From the NCBI RefSeq assembly GCF_003815035.1, contig NZ_RKRK01000002.1, forward strand, positions 62,001 to 126,000: DNA of 64,000 nucleotides, written 5' to 3'. A program made the position numbers and the translations under genes. The stretch's first letter is position 1. The number at the start of each line of letters is the position of its first letter. This DNA comes from Abyssicoccus albus. Its GTDB lineage: Bacteria > Bacillota > Bacilli > Staphylococcales > Abyssicoccaceae. Below the pieces are notes generated by a model. The model was not told the DNA's origin and did not search any database. It saw nothing but the letters and a program-made list of their open reading frames with translations. Positions 8,769 to 17,195 of this stretch are shown piece after piece.

Positions 8769-8798
8769 GTGATATCACATCACTTAATCTTTTAATTT
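8762..8798. terminator. bidirectional terminator
   Basis: A perfect 13-bp stem (AAGATTAAGTGAT and complement at 8780-8792) with a 5-nt loop and TTAATTT after it. It includes the stop codon of the preceding lipoprotein gene and lies between convergent genes. Confidence 0.85.
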
Positions 8799-8820
8799 AC
8801 AATAAAGATATTTTAATACA

Positions 8821-9048
8821 TTATTTATCTTTAAACTTTTCATTAAGTTTTGAAATATAATAATTTCTAAAAATTACTGAACCAATCCATAATAGGAAAG
8901 CAATGATTAGCACCCACATCATGATGGGCTCTTGAACGATATCGTCTTTTAAAAATAAGGCAACGAGTAATAAAACGGTTAAATTAATCGTATCAATAAT
9001 AGACCATCTTTTAAACGGAATCGTCGGATTGTCTTTTGAAGTTTTCAT
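8821..9048 (-). CDS. small membrane protein, unknown function
   Basis: This is a protein of about 75 aa with two hydrophobic segments (roughly residues 18-38 and 43-63 from the chosen ATG) separated by a short charged turn, and a basic tail ending SKLNEKFKDK. I do not recognise a family beyond small two-span membrane proteins. The ATG at 9046-9048 is taken as start. A TTG four codons upstream (9058-9060) is the alternative, and neither has a clear ribosome binding site, so the start is uncertain. It converges on the lipoprotein gene and is divergent from the bacilliredoxin-like gene. Confidence 0.6.
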   Translation of the reverse strand: MKTSKDNPTIPFKRWSIIDTINLTVLLLVALFLKDDIVQEPIMMWVLIIAFLLWIGSVIFRNYYISKLNEKFKDK

Positions 9049-9202
9049 TATATAGATCAACTACTTTCTCAATATATCGTTAATTATTTACTATTGAACG
9101 TCATTATATCATAACTTCATTTGCGTTTTCATTGAAATCGTGTTAATTTTACTCTAGCCATTTGAACAAAACCATTGTATTATAAGGTAGCGAGGTGAAA
9201 AT

Positions 9203-9523
9203 ATGGTTTCTAAATTGACATCAATTGACCATTTCAACAAAATGCTAGAGGATAACGAATCTATTTTTGTTTTTAAACATAGTGAGACTTGTCCAATTTC
9301 GGCAAGTGCATTTGATATTTATAATAACTTTTTATATGAAAGAGATATGGATGGATATTACTTAATAGTTCAAGAAGAAAGAGATTTATCTAATTATATT
9401 GAATCAGAATTCGGGATTAAGCATGAATCACCACAAGCATTGTATTTCCAAAATGGTGAAATTAAGTGGAGCAAATCCCACCAAGATATTACATTGTTAT
9501 CATTGGCTGATGCAGAAGAATGA
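9203..9523 (+). CDS. brxC: YtxJ/BrxC-family monothiol bacilliredoxin
   Basis: This is a 106-aa thioredoxin-fold protein with the TCPIS motif (Cys at about residue 30) where thioredoxins have CxxC, then a FLYERDMDGYYLIVQEERDLS segment and SPQALYF before the cis-Pro region. This is the pattern of YtxJ/BrxC, proposed to work in bacillithiol-mediated protein de-thiolation in Firmicutes. The ATG has a GCGAGGTG ribosome binding site. It is a single-gene transcript ending at a strong hairpin shared with convergent pepT. Confidence 0.88.
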   Translation: MVSKLTSIDHFNKMLEDNESIFVFKHSETCPISASAFDIYNNFLYERDMDGYYLIVQEERDLSNYIESEFGIKHESPQALYFQNGEIKWSKSHQDITLLSLADAEE

Positions 9524-9533
9524 TTGACTTACA

Positions 9534-9575
9534 AAAAATAGAGGTATATCACTGATGTGATACACCTCTATTTTT
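9534..9575. terminator. bidirectional terminator between brxC and pepT
   Basis: The hairpin pairs AAAATAGAGGT with ACCTCTATTTT, and inside it TATCACT with GTGATA. It is followed by T on both outer sides and lies between converging stops. Confidence 0.9.
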
Positions 9576-9580
9576 GTACA

Positions 9581-10828
9581 TTATTTTTTTATTTGTGAAA
9601 ATTCAACACTGATTTGAATTAATGTATGAATACATTGTATCAAATGGTCGACAACTAAATATTCGTAAGGACCATGGAAGTTCGCTCCTCCTGTGAATAT
9701 ATTAGGGGTAGGAAGGCCCATAAACGATAATTGCGATCCGTCAGTACCACCACGAATAGGTTCGACAATTGGATTTATTCCTATTGTTTTCATTGATGAT
9801 TTTGCGACTTCAATGAGTTTTGGATGTTGGTTGATCACATCACCCATATTTTTGTATTGATCTTCAATTCGAATAGAGACTAATTCTTTGTTGTGAATTT
9901 TATTAAGTCTTTCGACTTTTTGCATCATGAGTTGTTTCTTTTCATTGAAAAGTTCTTTATCATGGTCTCTAATAATATATTCTGCTTTTGCACTTTGTAC
10001 GTCACCGGTCATTTGAAGTAAATGGATAAATCCTTCATATCCTTCCGTAAGTTCTGGAACTTCTTCATTTGGCAAATTAGAATGATACTTGGCAAGAATA
10101 CTCATCGCGTTAATCATTTGATTCTTTGCTGCACCTGGATGGATATTTCGCCCTTTTACTTCAACAACTGCACTCGCTGCATTAAAGCTTTCATATTGAA
10201 GTTCGCCTAATATACCACCGTCAACTGTATAGGCATAATCCGCATTAAAGGCCTCAACATCGAAATGATGTGGACCACGTCCAATTTCTTCATCAGGTGT
10301 AAAGCCAAATTTCAATGTGCCGTGAGGAACTTCCGGGTGTTCGACTAAATATTTAATCAATTCCATAATCGCTGTGACACCAGCTTTATTATCAGCACTC
10401 AATAATGTATCGCCTGAAGTTGTGATTAAAGTTACATCATTCAAAGTTTTTAAATGAGGAAACTCTTCAGGATCTAAGGTTGTCGATTGATTTAATTGAA
10501 GCTTCTCCCCAGAATAGTGTTCATGGATTTGGGGTGCAACATTTGACGCATTGTAATCCGTTGCGGTATCAACATGTGATAAGAAACCAATTGTATAAGA
10601 GTTATCGTCCTCAAGATTAGAATGTAACGTAGCGAATAAGTAGCCATGATGATCCAGTGTGGATTCAATATCCATTTGGTCAAGTTGTGATTTTAATAGA
10701 TGTAACATATCCCATTGGTTTTTTGTAGACGGTGTTGTTTTATTTGCAGGGTTAGATTGAGAGTCGATCTTAGCATATTGAATAAATCTGTTAATAACTT
10801 CAGTCTGATTAATATTTATTTTTTTCAT
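9581..10828 (-). CDS. pepT: peptidase T (aminotripeptidase)
   Basis: This 415-aa M20-family dizinc aminopeptidase removes N-terminal residues from tripeptides in the cytoplasm. Metal-site motifs are all present: GFLSHVDTATD, LLSADNKAGVTAIMEL, TPDEEIGRGPHHFD, YTVDGG and the C-terminal IRGGTDGSQLSF with FTGGANFHGPYEY. The ATG at 10826-10828 has AAGGAG and lies inside the end of the upstream ThrE-like gene, so it is translationally coupled to it. It is the last gene of a minus-strand run that starts with yitT. Confidence 0.95.
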   Translation of the reverse strand: MKKININQTEVINRFIQYAKIDSQSNPANKTTPSTKNQWDMLHLLKSQLDQMDIESTLDHHGYLFATLHSNLEDDNSYTIGFLSHVDTATDYNASNVAPQIHEHYSGEKLQLNQSTTLDPEEFPHLKTLNDVTLITTSGDTLLSADNKAGVTAIMELIKYLVEHPEVPHGTLKFGFTPDEEIGRGPHHFDVEAFNADYAYTVDGGILGELQYESFNAASAVVEVKGRNIHPGAAKNQMINAMSILAKYHSNLPNEEVPELTEGYEGFIHLLQMTGDVQSAKAEYIIRDHDKELFNEKKQLMMQKVERLNKIHNKELVSIRIEDQYKNMGDVINQHPKLIEVAKSSMKTIGINPIVEPIRGGTDGSQLSFMGLPTPNIFTGGANFHGPYEYLVVDHLIQCIHTLIQISVEFSQIKK

Positions 10829-11279
10829 TGGTTACACTCCTTTTAATTGTTATATATAGTTCATGGAATAGCTGGAAGATAATTTCACTTGCTACGATTC
10901 CGATGGCTATCGAACCTGAGTTCAGTAGAGCTTCTAATCCTTTAGATAATGCGCCATCATAATTGGTTTGTACAAGAAGTTTAGTTGTTTCGTACGCAAG
11001 GCCACCTGGAACTAATGGAATAATTCCACAAACAATAAAGAGAATCACAGGCTTTTTTACGATTTTACTTAATATATGAGCACTAAGTGATAGAGTAAAA
11101 CTTGCAACGAAAATACAAAAAATAGGTTGGAATACGAACTCTTGTAAAGTAACATAAACTAACCAACCAATAGCTCCGATAACTCCACAATATATGAGTA
11201 GTTCACGTTTAACATTAAATAGTATTCCAAATGTAAAAGAAGCGAAAAAGCTCATTATGCATTGAATAATATAAAACAT
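10809..11279 (-). CDS. ThrE-like small subunit (threonine/serine exporter family, C-terminal half)
   Basis: This is a 156-aa membrane protein with about four to five hydrophobic segments, matching the ThrE_2 (DUF3815) half of threonine/serine exporters. The typical stretch GIIPLVPGGLAYETTKLLV resembles the same feature (MPLVPGVPITNAIRD) in the neighbouring larger half. The ATG has AAGGAGG, an excellent ribosome binding site. It overlaps pepT and follows its partner by 30 bases. The two halves probably form one exporter; the substrate is not shown by the sequence. Confidence 0.85.
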   Translation of the reverse strand: MFYIIQCIMSFFASFTFGILFNVKRELLIYCGVIGAIGWLVYVTLQEFVFQPIFCIFVASFTLSLSAHILSKIVKKPVILFIVCGIIPLVPGGLAYETTKLLVQTNYDGALSKGLEALLNSGSIAIGIVASEIIFQLFHELYITIKRSVTNEKNKY

Positions 11280-11309
11280 GTATCCTCCTTAAACGAATGA
11301 CTTTTGGGA

Positions 11310-12053
11310 TTATAAGAACATCAGCACGATGGCAACGCCAGCCCCGATTGCAAAGGCAGTTATACTAGCTTCCACACCTTTACTTAAACCAGCTAATAAT
11401 TGGCCTGCTAATATATCTCGTATTGCATTAGTGATTGGTACACCAGGAACAAGTGGCATCAATGCAGAGATGATAATTAAACTCATATTAATTGATTCTA
11501 TTGTGATAGCGAAACATTGAGCAACAAGAGCAACTGCAAATGAAGCGAAAAATTCATTGAAAAACTTTGCCTTCGTATAGAGAGTTACACATTCAAAAGT
11601 AATCCATCCAATACCACCAGCGAGGAATGCAATTAAAGATTCTTCAAAATCACCTCTAAACATAATAAAGAAACATAAAGAGGTGAGTGCAGCAGCAAAT
11701 ACTTTCATTAAAATTGAATAACTCAATTTAGTATCTTTCAATTCTGTAAGTTTTTCGAGCGCTTCTTCCGGTGAAATGTGACCACCGACTAATGCTCGAG
11801 AGATTTCATTGGTTCTTTCAATCTTCTCAAGGTTGATTGCTCTTTCATTAATGCGGACGAGTTGTGAGTTATAACCGTTAATACTGAACATAACAACTGT
11901 TGGAGTTACGAAATTTTCTGTATTACGGATTCCAAAGCTTCGAGCGATTCTACTCATTGTATCTTCTACACGATAAGTTTCGGCACCGGATTCTAAAAGA
12001 ATTTGACCTGCAAGTAATGAAATGTCTGTTACAATTTGATGATTATAAGTCAT
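11310..12053 (-). CDS. ThrE-like large subunit (threonine/serine exporter family, N-terminal half)
   Basis: This is a protein of about 247 aa with a soluble N-terminal domain (LAGQILLESGAETYRVEDTMSR, characteristic of ThrE/DUF1212) followed by about five membrane segments. The motif LMPLVPGVPITNAIRDI is conserved in the family. The ATG at 12051-12053 is chosen because AGGTGA lies seven bases upstream. A GTG three codons earlier overlaps that binding site. The gene overlaps the end of gdpS by 11 bases. Together with the next gene it likely makes a split amino-acid exporter, while pepT downstream makes amino acids from tripeptides. Confidence 0.87.
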   Translation of the reverse strand: MTYNHQIVTDISLLAGQILLESGAETYRVEDTMSRIARSFGIRNTENFVTPTVVMFSINGYNSQLVRINERAINLEKIERTNEISRALVGGHISPEEALEKLTELKDTKLSYSILMKVFAAALTSLCFFIMFRGDFEESLIAFLAGGIGWITFECVTLYTKAKFFNEFFASFAVALVAQCFAITIESINMSLIIISALMPLVPGVPITNAIRDILAGQLLAGLSKGVEASITAFAIGAGVAIVLMFL

Positions 12054-13128
12054 CAGAATCACCTGCTTTAAATGTTAATGTTGGATTGAACATTACTTTA
12101 TTTGTACCATTTTTCTTTGCTTCATAGAGCATTTCATCTGCATCAATAAATACTTTTCGATTTGTTGAAATATCGTCTTTAGTCTTATAACCGATTCCGA
12201 TTGAAACAGTTAAATTTAATGTCGTATTATGCTTTGTATGGAATGTTGATTTTTCAACATTCCTTCGAATGGATTCTGCAATATGAATCAATTCGTTGTA
12301 TGAAGCGCCAAATGAAATGATTGAAAATTCTTCACCACTATTACGATATGCTTTTGAATTTCTTGGTAGATAGTTCAAGATAAGTTGGCTCATTTGTTTA
12401 AGAACTAAGTCACCACTTTCAAATCCATAATTGTCATTGACTGATTTAAAGTGATCAATATCAATCAATATTAGGCCAAATGATTGAATTGTTTCAATAT
12501 TATTATTGGCTTCATTGATATCGTAATCAAATTGACGCACATTATACAAGCTCGTCAAAATATCTTTTGACTGGCTAAATTTTTGCTTCAAAGTTAATTC
12601 AGAGAATGTATCTAAGTCATTATATATTAAATAAAGTGAAAGCATCGCAATATAGCAAATTGGGATAAATAAAAATAATACTAATGGCTCTACAGGGTTA
12701 AAAATATGCAAAATTGTAAAAATCATTAAGGATAACGTTAAAAATAACATTAAATTTTTAAATCTATTTGCCTTTATGAAAGGGGCTATATTAGATAATA
12801 AAAGCGCAATGATCAAATAAAAAATCATCCAAAATAAATCAAAATGAATCAAAATATAATGTGCAATACACAATACTAAAGCACTAATAAATGTATGCAC
12901 TGGTGATGTGATTGTCGATAACAATATGATGATGAGAAAGCTTAAGTATAGATGCTCTTCTGAAAGTTGAATTGGGAACTTTAATAAGACTATTGCCAAT
13001 ACTGTCATCAAAATAGAAATGATATTTTTATTTTTCATAATATTTAAATGGTCAAATAATTGAATACGAATAAGCAGGTATACTCCCGCAATGATAATAG
13101 CTATGTTAATGAATACAGACGATAACAT
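12043..13128 (-). CDS. gdpS: GdpS-type membrane GGDEF protein with SGEEF variant
   Basis: This 361-aa protein has six or so membrane segments in residues 1-180 (5TM-LYT-like sensor) and a C-terminal GGDEF domain (about 195-350: LTSLYNVRQFDYDI, ILIDIDHFKSVNDNYGFESGD, TVSIGIGYKT). The signature loop reads SGEEF, the first Gly being replaced by Ser. No RxxD inhibitory site is visible before it. GdpS is the sole GGDEF protein in many staphylococci, where it affects biofilm independently of cyclic di-GMP. Whether this copy makes c-di-GMP cannot be told. The ATG has GAGGTG. It sits 14 bases after yitT and overlaps the ThrE-like gene. Confidence 0.88.
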   Translation of the reverse strand: MLSSVFINIAIIIAGVYLLIRIQLFDHLNIMKNKNIISILMTVLAIVLLKFPIQLSEEHLYLSFLIIILLSTITSPVHTFISALVLCIAHYILIHFDLFWMIFYLIIALLLSNIAPFIKANRFKNLMLFLTLSLMIFTILHIFNPVEPLVLFLFIPICYIAMLSLYLIYNDLDTFSELTLKQKFSQSKDILTSLYNVRQFDYDINEANNNIETIQSFGLILIDIDHFKSVNDNYGFESGDLVLKQMSQLILNYLPRNSKAYRNSGEEFSIISFGASYNELIHIAESIRRNVEKSTFHTKHNTTLNLTVSIGIGYKTKDDISTNRKVFIDADEMLYEAKKNGTNKVMFNPTLTFKAGDSDDL

Positions 13129-13142
13129 ATAAACACCTCAAG

Positions 13143-13997
13143 TTATGATTCTATATCATACTTCCCTTTTGAAAATCCACGCCCTAAGATTTCTGACGTG
13201 TTTATAAAAATTACAAATGAATTCGGTTGTTCTCGTTGCATCACTTGTTTGAAAAAAATCGCTTCTTTCGTTTCCATCACAGATAATAGAAGAGATCTTT
13301 GCTCTCCTGAATATCCGCCGAGAGCGCTAATTTCTGTAACCCCTCGATCCACTGATTCATGGAGTACATTAATGACATCTGATTTATTCTGAGTAATAAT
13401 GAAGACCATTTTGTTATCACCAGTTTGTAATTGAGCGAAATCAATCACTTTACTTGTAACGTAAATTGCAATTAGAGCATATAATGCTAGCTCAAAGCTG
13501 AATACTAAAGCACTAGTAATGACAACAATAGCATCTACTAGTAATTGTGAGAAACCACTAGAGATCCCCGTGAATTTACGTAGAAGTTGAGCAATTGTTA
13601 CTGTTCCTCCCGTACTACCGTTACCTCTGTAGACTAATCCGAGCCCAAGTCCAAGGACAATCCCACCGTATATCGAACTTAATAAAGGATCTGTCACACC
13701 ATGAGGAACAATACCTTTTGAGAAAAATATTGCTGTAGGCACAATAAAAGTACCGATAATAGATTTTAAAGTAAAATCTTTACCGAGAAAAATTAATCCA
13801 AGAATGAATAAAGGGATATTGACTAAATATTGAACTGTAGCTGGATCAAATCTAAACAACTCATATAAAATTGTTGTAATTCCGCTCAAGCCACCCGCGG
13901 CAAGTTTAGCGGGGAGTAAAAAAGCATTGTATGTAACACCGACAATAATTGCCCCGACAATCACGAGTAGATAGTCCCACCATTTAGATTGTTTCAT
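13143..13997 (-). CDS. YitT-family membrane protein
   Basis: This 284-aa protein has five to six membrane segments in residues 8-180 (VIVGAIIVGVTYNAFLLPAK, GLSGITTILYELF, a glycine-rich GNGSTGGTVTIAQLL loop). A C-terminal soluble domain of the DUF2179 type (KSDVINVLHESVDRGVTEISALGGYSGE) follows. This layout is that of the widespread YitT/YqfU family, whose transport or sensing role is not settled. GAAGG precedes the ATG. It is the first gene of the minus-strand run ending in pepT. Confidence 0.88.
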   Translation of the reverse strand: MKQSKWWDYLLVIVGAIIVGVTYNAFLLPAKLAAGGLSGITTILYELFRFDPATVQYLVNIPLFILGLIFLGKDFTLKSIIGTFIVPTAIFFSKGIVPHGVTDPLLSSIYGGIVLGLGLGLVYRGNGSTGGTVTIAQLLRKFTGISSGFSQLLVDAIVVITSALVFSFELALYALIAIYVTSKVIDFAQLQTGDNKMVFIITQNKSDVINVLHESVDRGVTEISALGGYSGEQRSLLLSVMETKEAIFFKQVMQREQPNSFVIFINTSEILGRGFSKGKYDIES

Positions 13998-14091
13998 GTT
14001 AAATAACCTTCTTTCACAACAAAAGTTTCATCATATCACAAAAAAATAAAGCTAATAATAGCTTTATTTTTAATACTTTATTATTTTAACA

Positions 14092-15054
14092 TTAAAGCTC
14101 TAAATTTTCTCGAGCTTTATTGCTAACATTGTTAATGGATTGTTGGCTCGGTACAAAATACCATAAACCATCACCTTGGATTCCACCAGATCCTTCTAAA
14201 GCATCACGTTCAATGTTATCTAATGCACCGCCATAGCTTTGTAGTTTTGTTAAGTCATTGAAAGAAGCATTTGTAATCACGTTGGAACCGAAAGTATCAA
14301 GAATACCATTAATATTAGATGCGGAGTTAATACTTACAAGATTTTTCATAATTGATTCTACGACAAGTTGTTGTCTATTTTGGCGTCCGAAGTCTCCGCC
14401 ACTACCTGCTTGTTTACGACTTCGTGAGAATGCGAGCGCTTCTTTACCATCCATATGGTACGTCTCGCCTTCAACAAATGAGTAACCACCCATACTGAAT
14501 GTATTTGGGCTTGTCACATCGATACCACCTATTTTATCAATGACTGTTGTGAATCCATCCATGTTTACAGTTGCATAGAAGTCAATCGGAATGTCTAAGA
14601 GGTTTTCGACCGTTTTCATCGCTGTTGTTGGGCCACCATACGCATAAGCATGATTTATTTTTTCAACAGTTCCAACATCTGCAAGCTTGGCTTGAGTATC
14701 ACGTGGGATACTGACCATTGTCGTTTTATCTTTGTTTGGATTAATTGTAGCAACGATAATTGTATCTGTTCGAGCACCACTACCTTTACTTTCTCTCACG
14801 GCATCAGAATCGGTTCCAAATAATACGACTGAAATAGGTTCCTTTTTCTTTAAATCAACTTTCTTTTCACGTTTCTCTGATGTATAGTTTACTGTTTCTT
14901 CATCAGTCATCGTATCTGCAGTGCTTTTAACTTTAAGGAATAGGTACAAAAAGATCCCTGCAATAAGCAATGTAATAATTAGGATCAATGAGAGTAACAC
15001 TTTAACCCATGGGAAAGCTTTTTTTTCTTGTTGTTGATATTCAGAACGTCTCAC
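14092..15054 (-). CDS. LytR-CpsA-Psr (LCP) family cell-wall glycopolymer ligase
   Basis: This is a 320-aa type II membrane protein with a short basic cytoplasmic end, one membrane segment (about residues 17-40) and an extracellular LCP domain. Signature stretches are VVLFGTDSD, ARTDTIIVATINP, TMVSIPRDT, INHAYAYGG and DVTSPNTF. LCP proteins transfer undecaprenyl-linked polymers, such as wall teichoic acid or capsule, to peptidoglycan. The conserved Arg and Asp residues for the lipid diphosphate are in the quoted motifs. The gene is divergent from tagO, which starts teichoic acid synthesis. I cannot say which staphylococcal LCP paralogue it equals. Confidence 0.9.
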   Translation of the reverse strand: MRRSEYQQQEKKAFPWVKVLLSLILIITLLIAGIFLYLFLKVKSTADTMTDEETVNYTSEKREKKVDLKKKEPISVVLFGTDSDAVRESKGSGARTDTIIVATINPNKDKTTMVSIPRDTQAKLADVGTVEKINHAYAYGGPTTAMKTVENLLDIPIDFYATVNMDGFTTVIDKIGGIDVTSPNTFSMGGYSFVEGETYHMDGKEALAFSRSRKQAGSGGDFGRQNRQQLVVESIMKNLVSINSASNINGILDTFGSNVITNASFNDLTKLQSYGGALDNIERDALEGSGGIQGDGLWYFVPSQQSINNVSNKARENLEL

Positions 15055-15363
15055 TTTAAATACACCTCTTTTTGTTTTCTGGTATGTTGCTTAATATTAT
15101 GTATTTATCATATATAATTGATAAAATTATATAATAAATCAACTTACATATAAACATATTCATATGATTGTATAATTTTATTCTATCATTATATAACATT
15201 TATATTTATTTTATCGTAATTATTTTGATTTGTAATGTAGAGATCTAGTCGAATAATGAAACTTTATATAATTTATTGAGAATTTATGATATAAATAAAT
15301 ATGATAAATCATAAAGAATGTATTCGTTTAGTAAAGTAACTTATTGATAGGTGGATAACTGAT
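15055..15363. other. AT-rich divergent promoter region between LCP gene and tagO
   Basis: This 309-base spacer is extremely AT-rich with several TATAAT-like strings on both strands, so promoters for both neighbours surely lie here but cannot be assigned one by one. The tagO side ends with TAGGTGG, its ribosome binding site. I looked for WalR, CtsR and Fur sites and saw no convincing one. No small ORF with a ribosome binding site was found. Confidence 0.5.
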
Positions 15364-16413
15364 ATGCAAACTTTAATTGTATTGTTGTTAACTTTTTGTG
15401 TCGCAATCATCACTACACCGTTAACGATAATATTAGCAAAACGTTGGGATATTGTAGATATGCCAAATGATCGTAAAGTACATAAAACTCCTATACCTAC
15501 GATTGGTGGGGTTCCTATATATATTAGTTTTATCGTAGGTCTATTAATCGCTGACCCGTTTGAGCCTGAAATTAAGCCGATTGTGATAGGTGGAGGGATA
15601 TTACTACTACTAGGGTTAATTGATGATGTAGTTGACTTAAAGGCTTGGATTAAGTTGTTAGTCCAAACTTTCGTAGCGGGTATTGTTGTTTATTATGGTA
15701 TTATGATTGATTTTATTTCACCCTTTGGTTACTTGATTGAGTTTGGTTTTTGGAGTATACCTGTGACAATCATTTGGGTTGTTGGAATTACAAATGCATT
15801 TAATTTAATCGATGGATTAGATGGTTTATCTAGTGGTGTTGCAGTGATTGCGTTGACGACAATTGGCTTTATATCGATACTACAAGGAAACATCTTCATC
15901 ATGCTTATTTGTGTCATTTTAATTGGGAGTTTATTAGGTTTTCTTGTTTATAACTTTCATCCTGCAAAAATATTTATGGGAGATAACGGTGCTTTACTCA
16001 TTGGATATATCATTAGTGTCGTATCATTACTTGGATTTAAAAATATTACTTTAATTTCTTTATTTTTCCCATTAGTCATATTGGGGGTTCCATTTGTTGA
16101 TATGTTTTTTGCAGTCATTAGAAGATATAAAAAAGGGGTATCCATTGTAAATGCTGATAAAGAACACTTACATCATAAACTTATTAAATTAGGGTTTAGT
16201 CATAGGCAAACGGTTATATTGATTTACACGATTGCTATTATGTTTAGTGCTGCGAGTATCGTCTTGTATCATTCTACAAATTGGGGTGTCTTTATTATAT
16301 TTGTGTTACTGTTAATTACAATTCAATTGATTGTGGAGATGACAGGGTTAATCGATGATGATTATAAGCCGATATTAAATACTATTCGTAATATGATACG
16401 AAGAAAAAATTAA
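15364..16413 (+). CDS. tagO: undecaprenyl-phosphate GlcNAc-1-phosphate transferase TagO
   Basis: This 349-aa polytopic protein of the MraY/WecA family has about eleven membrane segments. Motifs present are DMPNDRKVHKTPIPTIGG near the N-terminus, LLLGLIDDVVDLKAWIKL (Mg-binding Asp pair), NAFNLIDGLDGLSSG, NFHPAKIFMGDNGA and DKEHLHHKLI (His-rich cytoplasmic loop). It transfers GlcNAc-1-phosphate from UDP-GlcNAc to undecaprenyl phosphate, the first step of wall teichoic acid synthesis. In S. aureus the gene at this place was also called llm. Transcribed alone, it ends at a terminator shared with the next gene. Confidence 0.95.
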   Translation: MQTLIVLLLTFCVAIITTPLTIILAKRWDIVDMPNDRKVHKTPIPTIGGVPIYISFIVGLLIADPFEPEIKPIVIGGGILLLLGLIDDVVDLKAWIKLLVQTFVAGIVVYYGIMIDFISPFGYLIEFGFWSIPVTIIWVVGITNAFNLIDGLDGLSSGVAVIALTTIGFISILQGNIFIMLICVILIGSLLGFLVYNFHPAKIFMGDNGALLIGYIISVVSLLGFKNITLISLFFPLVILGVPFVDMFFAVIRRYKKGVSIVNADKEHLHHKLIKLGFSHRQTVILIYTIAIMFSAASIVLYHSTNWGVFIIFVLLLITIQLIVEMTGLIDDDYKPILNTIRNMIRRKN

Positions 16414-16454
16414 ACAAAATAAATTATACAATAAATAGAAAGATAGATAAAAGC

Positions 16455-16499
16455 AGAAACAACGTTAAACAGGGAAACCTTTTAACGTTGTTTCTTTTT
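16455..16499. terminator. bidirectional terminator between tagO and yigZ-like gene
   Basis: The 14-15-bp stem pairs AGAAACAACGTTAA with TTAACGTTGTTTCT, followed by TTTT on the plus side. The stop codon of the convergent gene lies in the stem. Confidence 0.85.
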
Positions 16500-17094
16500 C
16501 GATAAGATCATAATTGGATTGTGTCATTTGATTTAACCAATCTAAAAAATCATCATAATCAGATTCTAAAATTGCTAAATCATAGGTTACATTTTCTGTA
16601 TACGTTGTATCTTGAAGTAAATAATCAGTGTCCTTAATCGCGTGTTCAAATTTCTGTGTCTGATCATAATTTAATGTGAGTTGGACGTGCTTAGATGGTT
16701 TCATTGCGACAATGGTTGAATCATTAATAACTTCACTTGTTGATTTACTATATGCACGTATTAATCCACCGCCACCTAACTTAATGCCACCGAAATACCT
16801 TGTGACAACGACGCATATATTATGAAGGTTTTGTTTTTTTAAAACTTCTAACATTGGAACACCTGCAGTACCTGACGGTTCACCATCGTCATTAGCTTTT
16901 TGGATTGTTTGATGTTGTCCAATAATATATGCGGAGCAATTATGATTTGCGTCAGGGTGTTGTTGCTTAATTTTTTCAATAAAATACTTTGCCTCTTGTT
17001 CGGACTCAACGTATTTTAGATAGGCGATAAATGTTGAATTTTTAATTTCAATTGTCGTATGGTGGGAATTTAAAATCGTTAAGTTAGTTGACAT
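16465..17094 (-). CDS. YigZ/YvyE (IMPACT) family protein
   Basis: This 209-aa protein has the UPF0029/IMPACT N-terminal domain with its hallmark order NSTFIAYLKYV, DANHNCSAYIIG, DDGEPSGTAGVPML and VVTRYFGGIKLGGGGLIRAYS. A C-terminal DUF1949-type ferredoxin-like domain follows. Eukaryotic IMPACT acts on translation control and the bacterial homologues probably bind ribosome-associated or nucleic-acid targets, but no reaction is proved. It is divergent from fakB1, as in S. aureus. Confidence 0.9.
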   Translation of the reverse strand: MSTNLTILNSHHTTIEIKNSTFIAYLKYVESEQEAKYFIEKIKQQHPDANHNCSAYIIGQHQTIQKANDDGEPSGTAGVPMLEVLKKQNLHNICVVVTRYFGGIKLGGGGLIRAYSKSTSEVINDSTIVAMKPSKHVQLTLNYDQTQKFEHAIKDTDYLLQDTTYTENVTYDLAILESDYDDFLDWLNQMTQSNYDLIEKETTLKGFPV

Positions 17095-17195
17095 CTTAAT
17101 GACCTCGTTTATGTGAGAAAATAAAATAACTTTATTTCGTCTTAATTTTTGTTTATTATAACATAGAGGGATGTTTAGAAGAAGGGGGTTCTATA

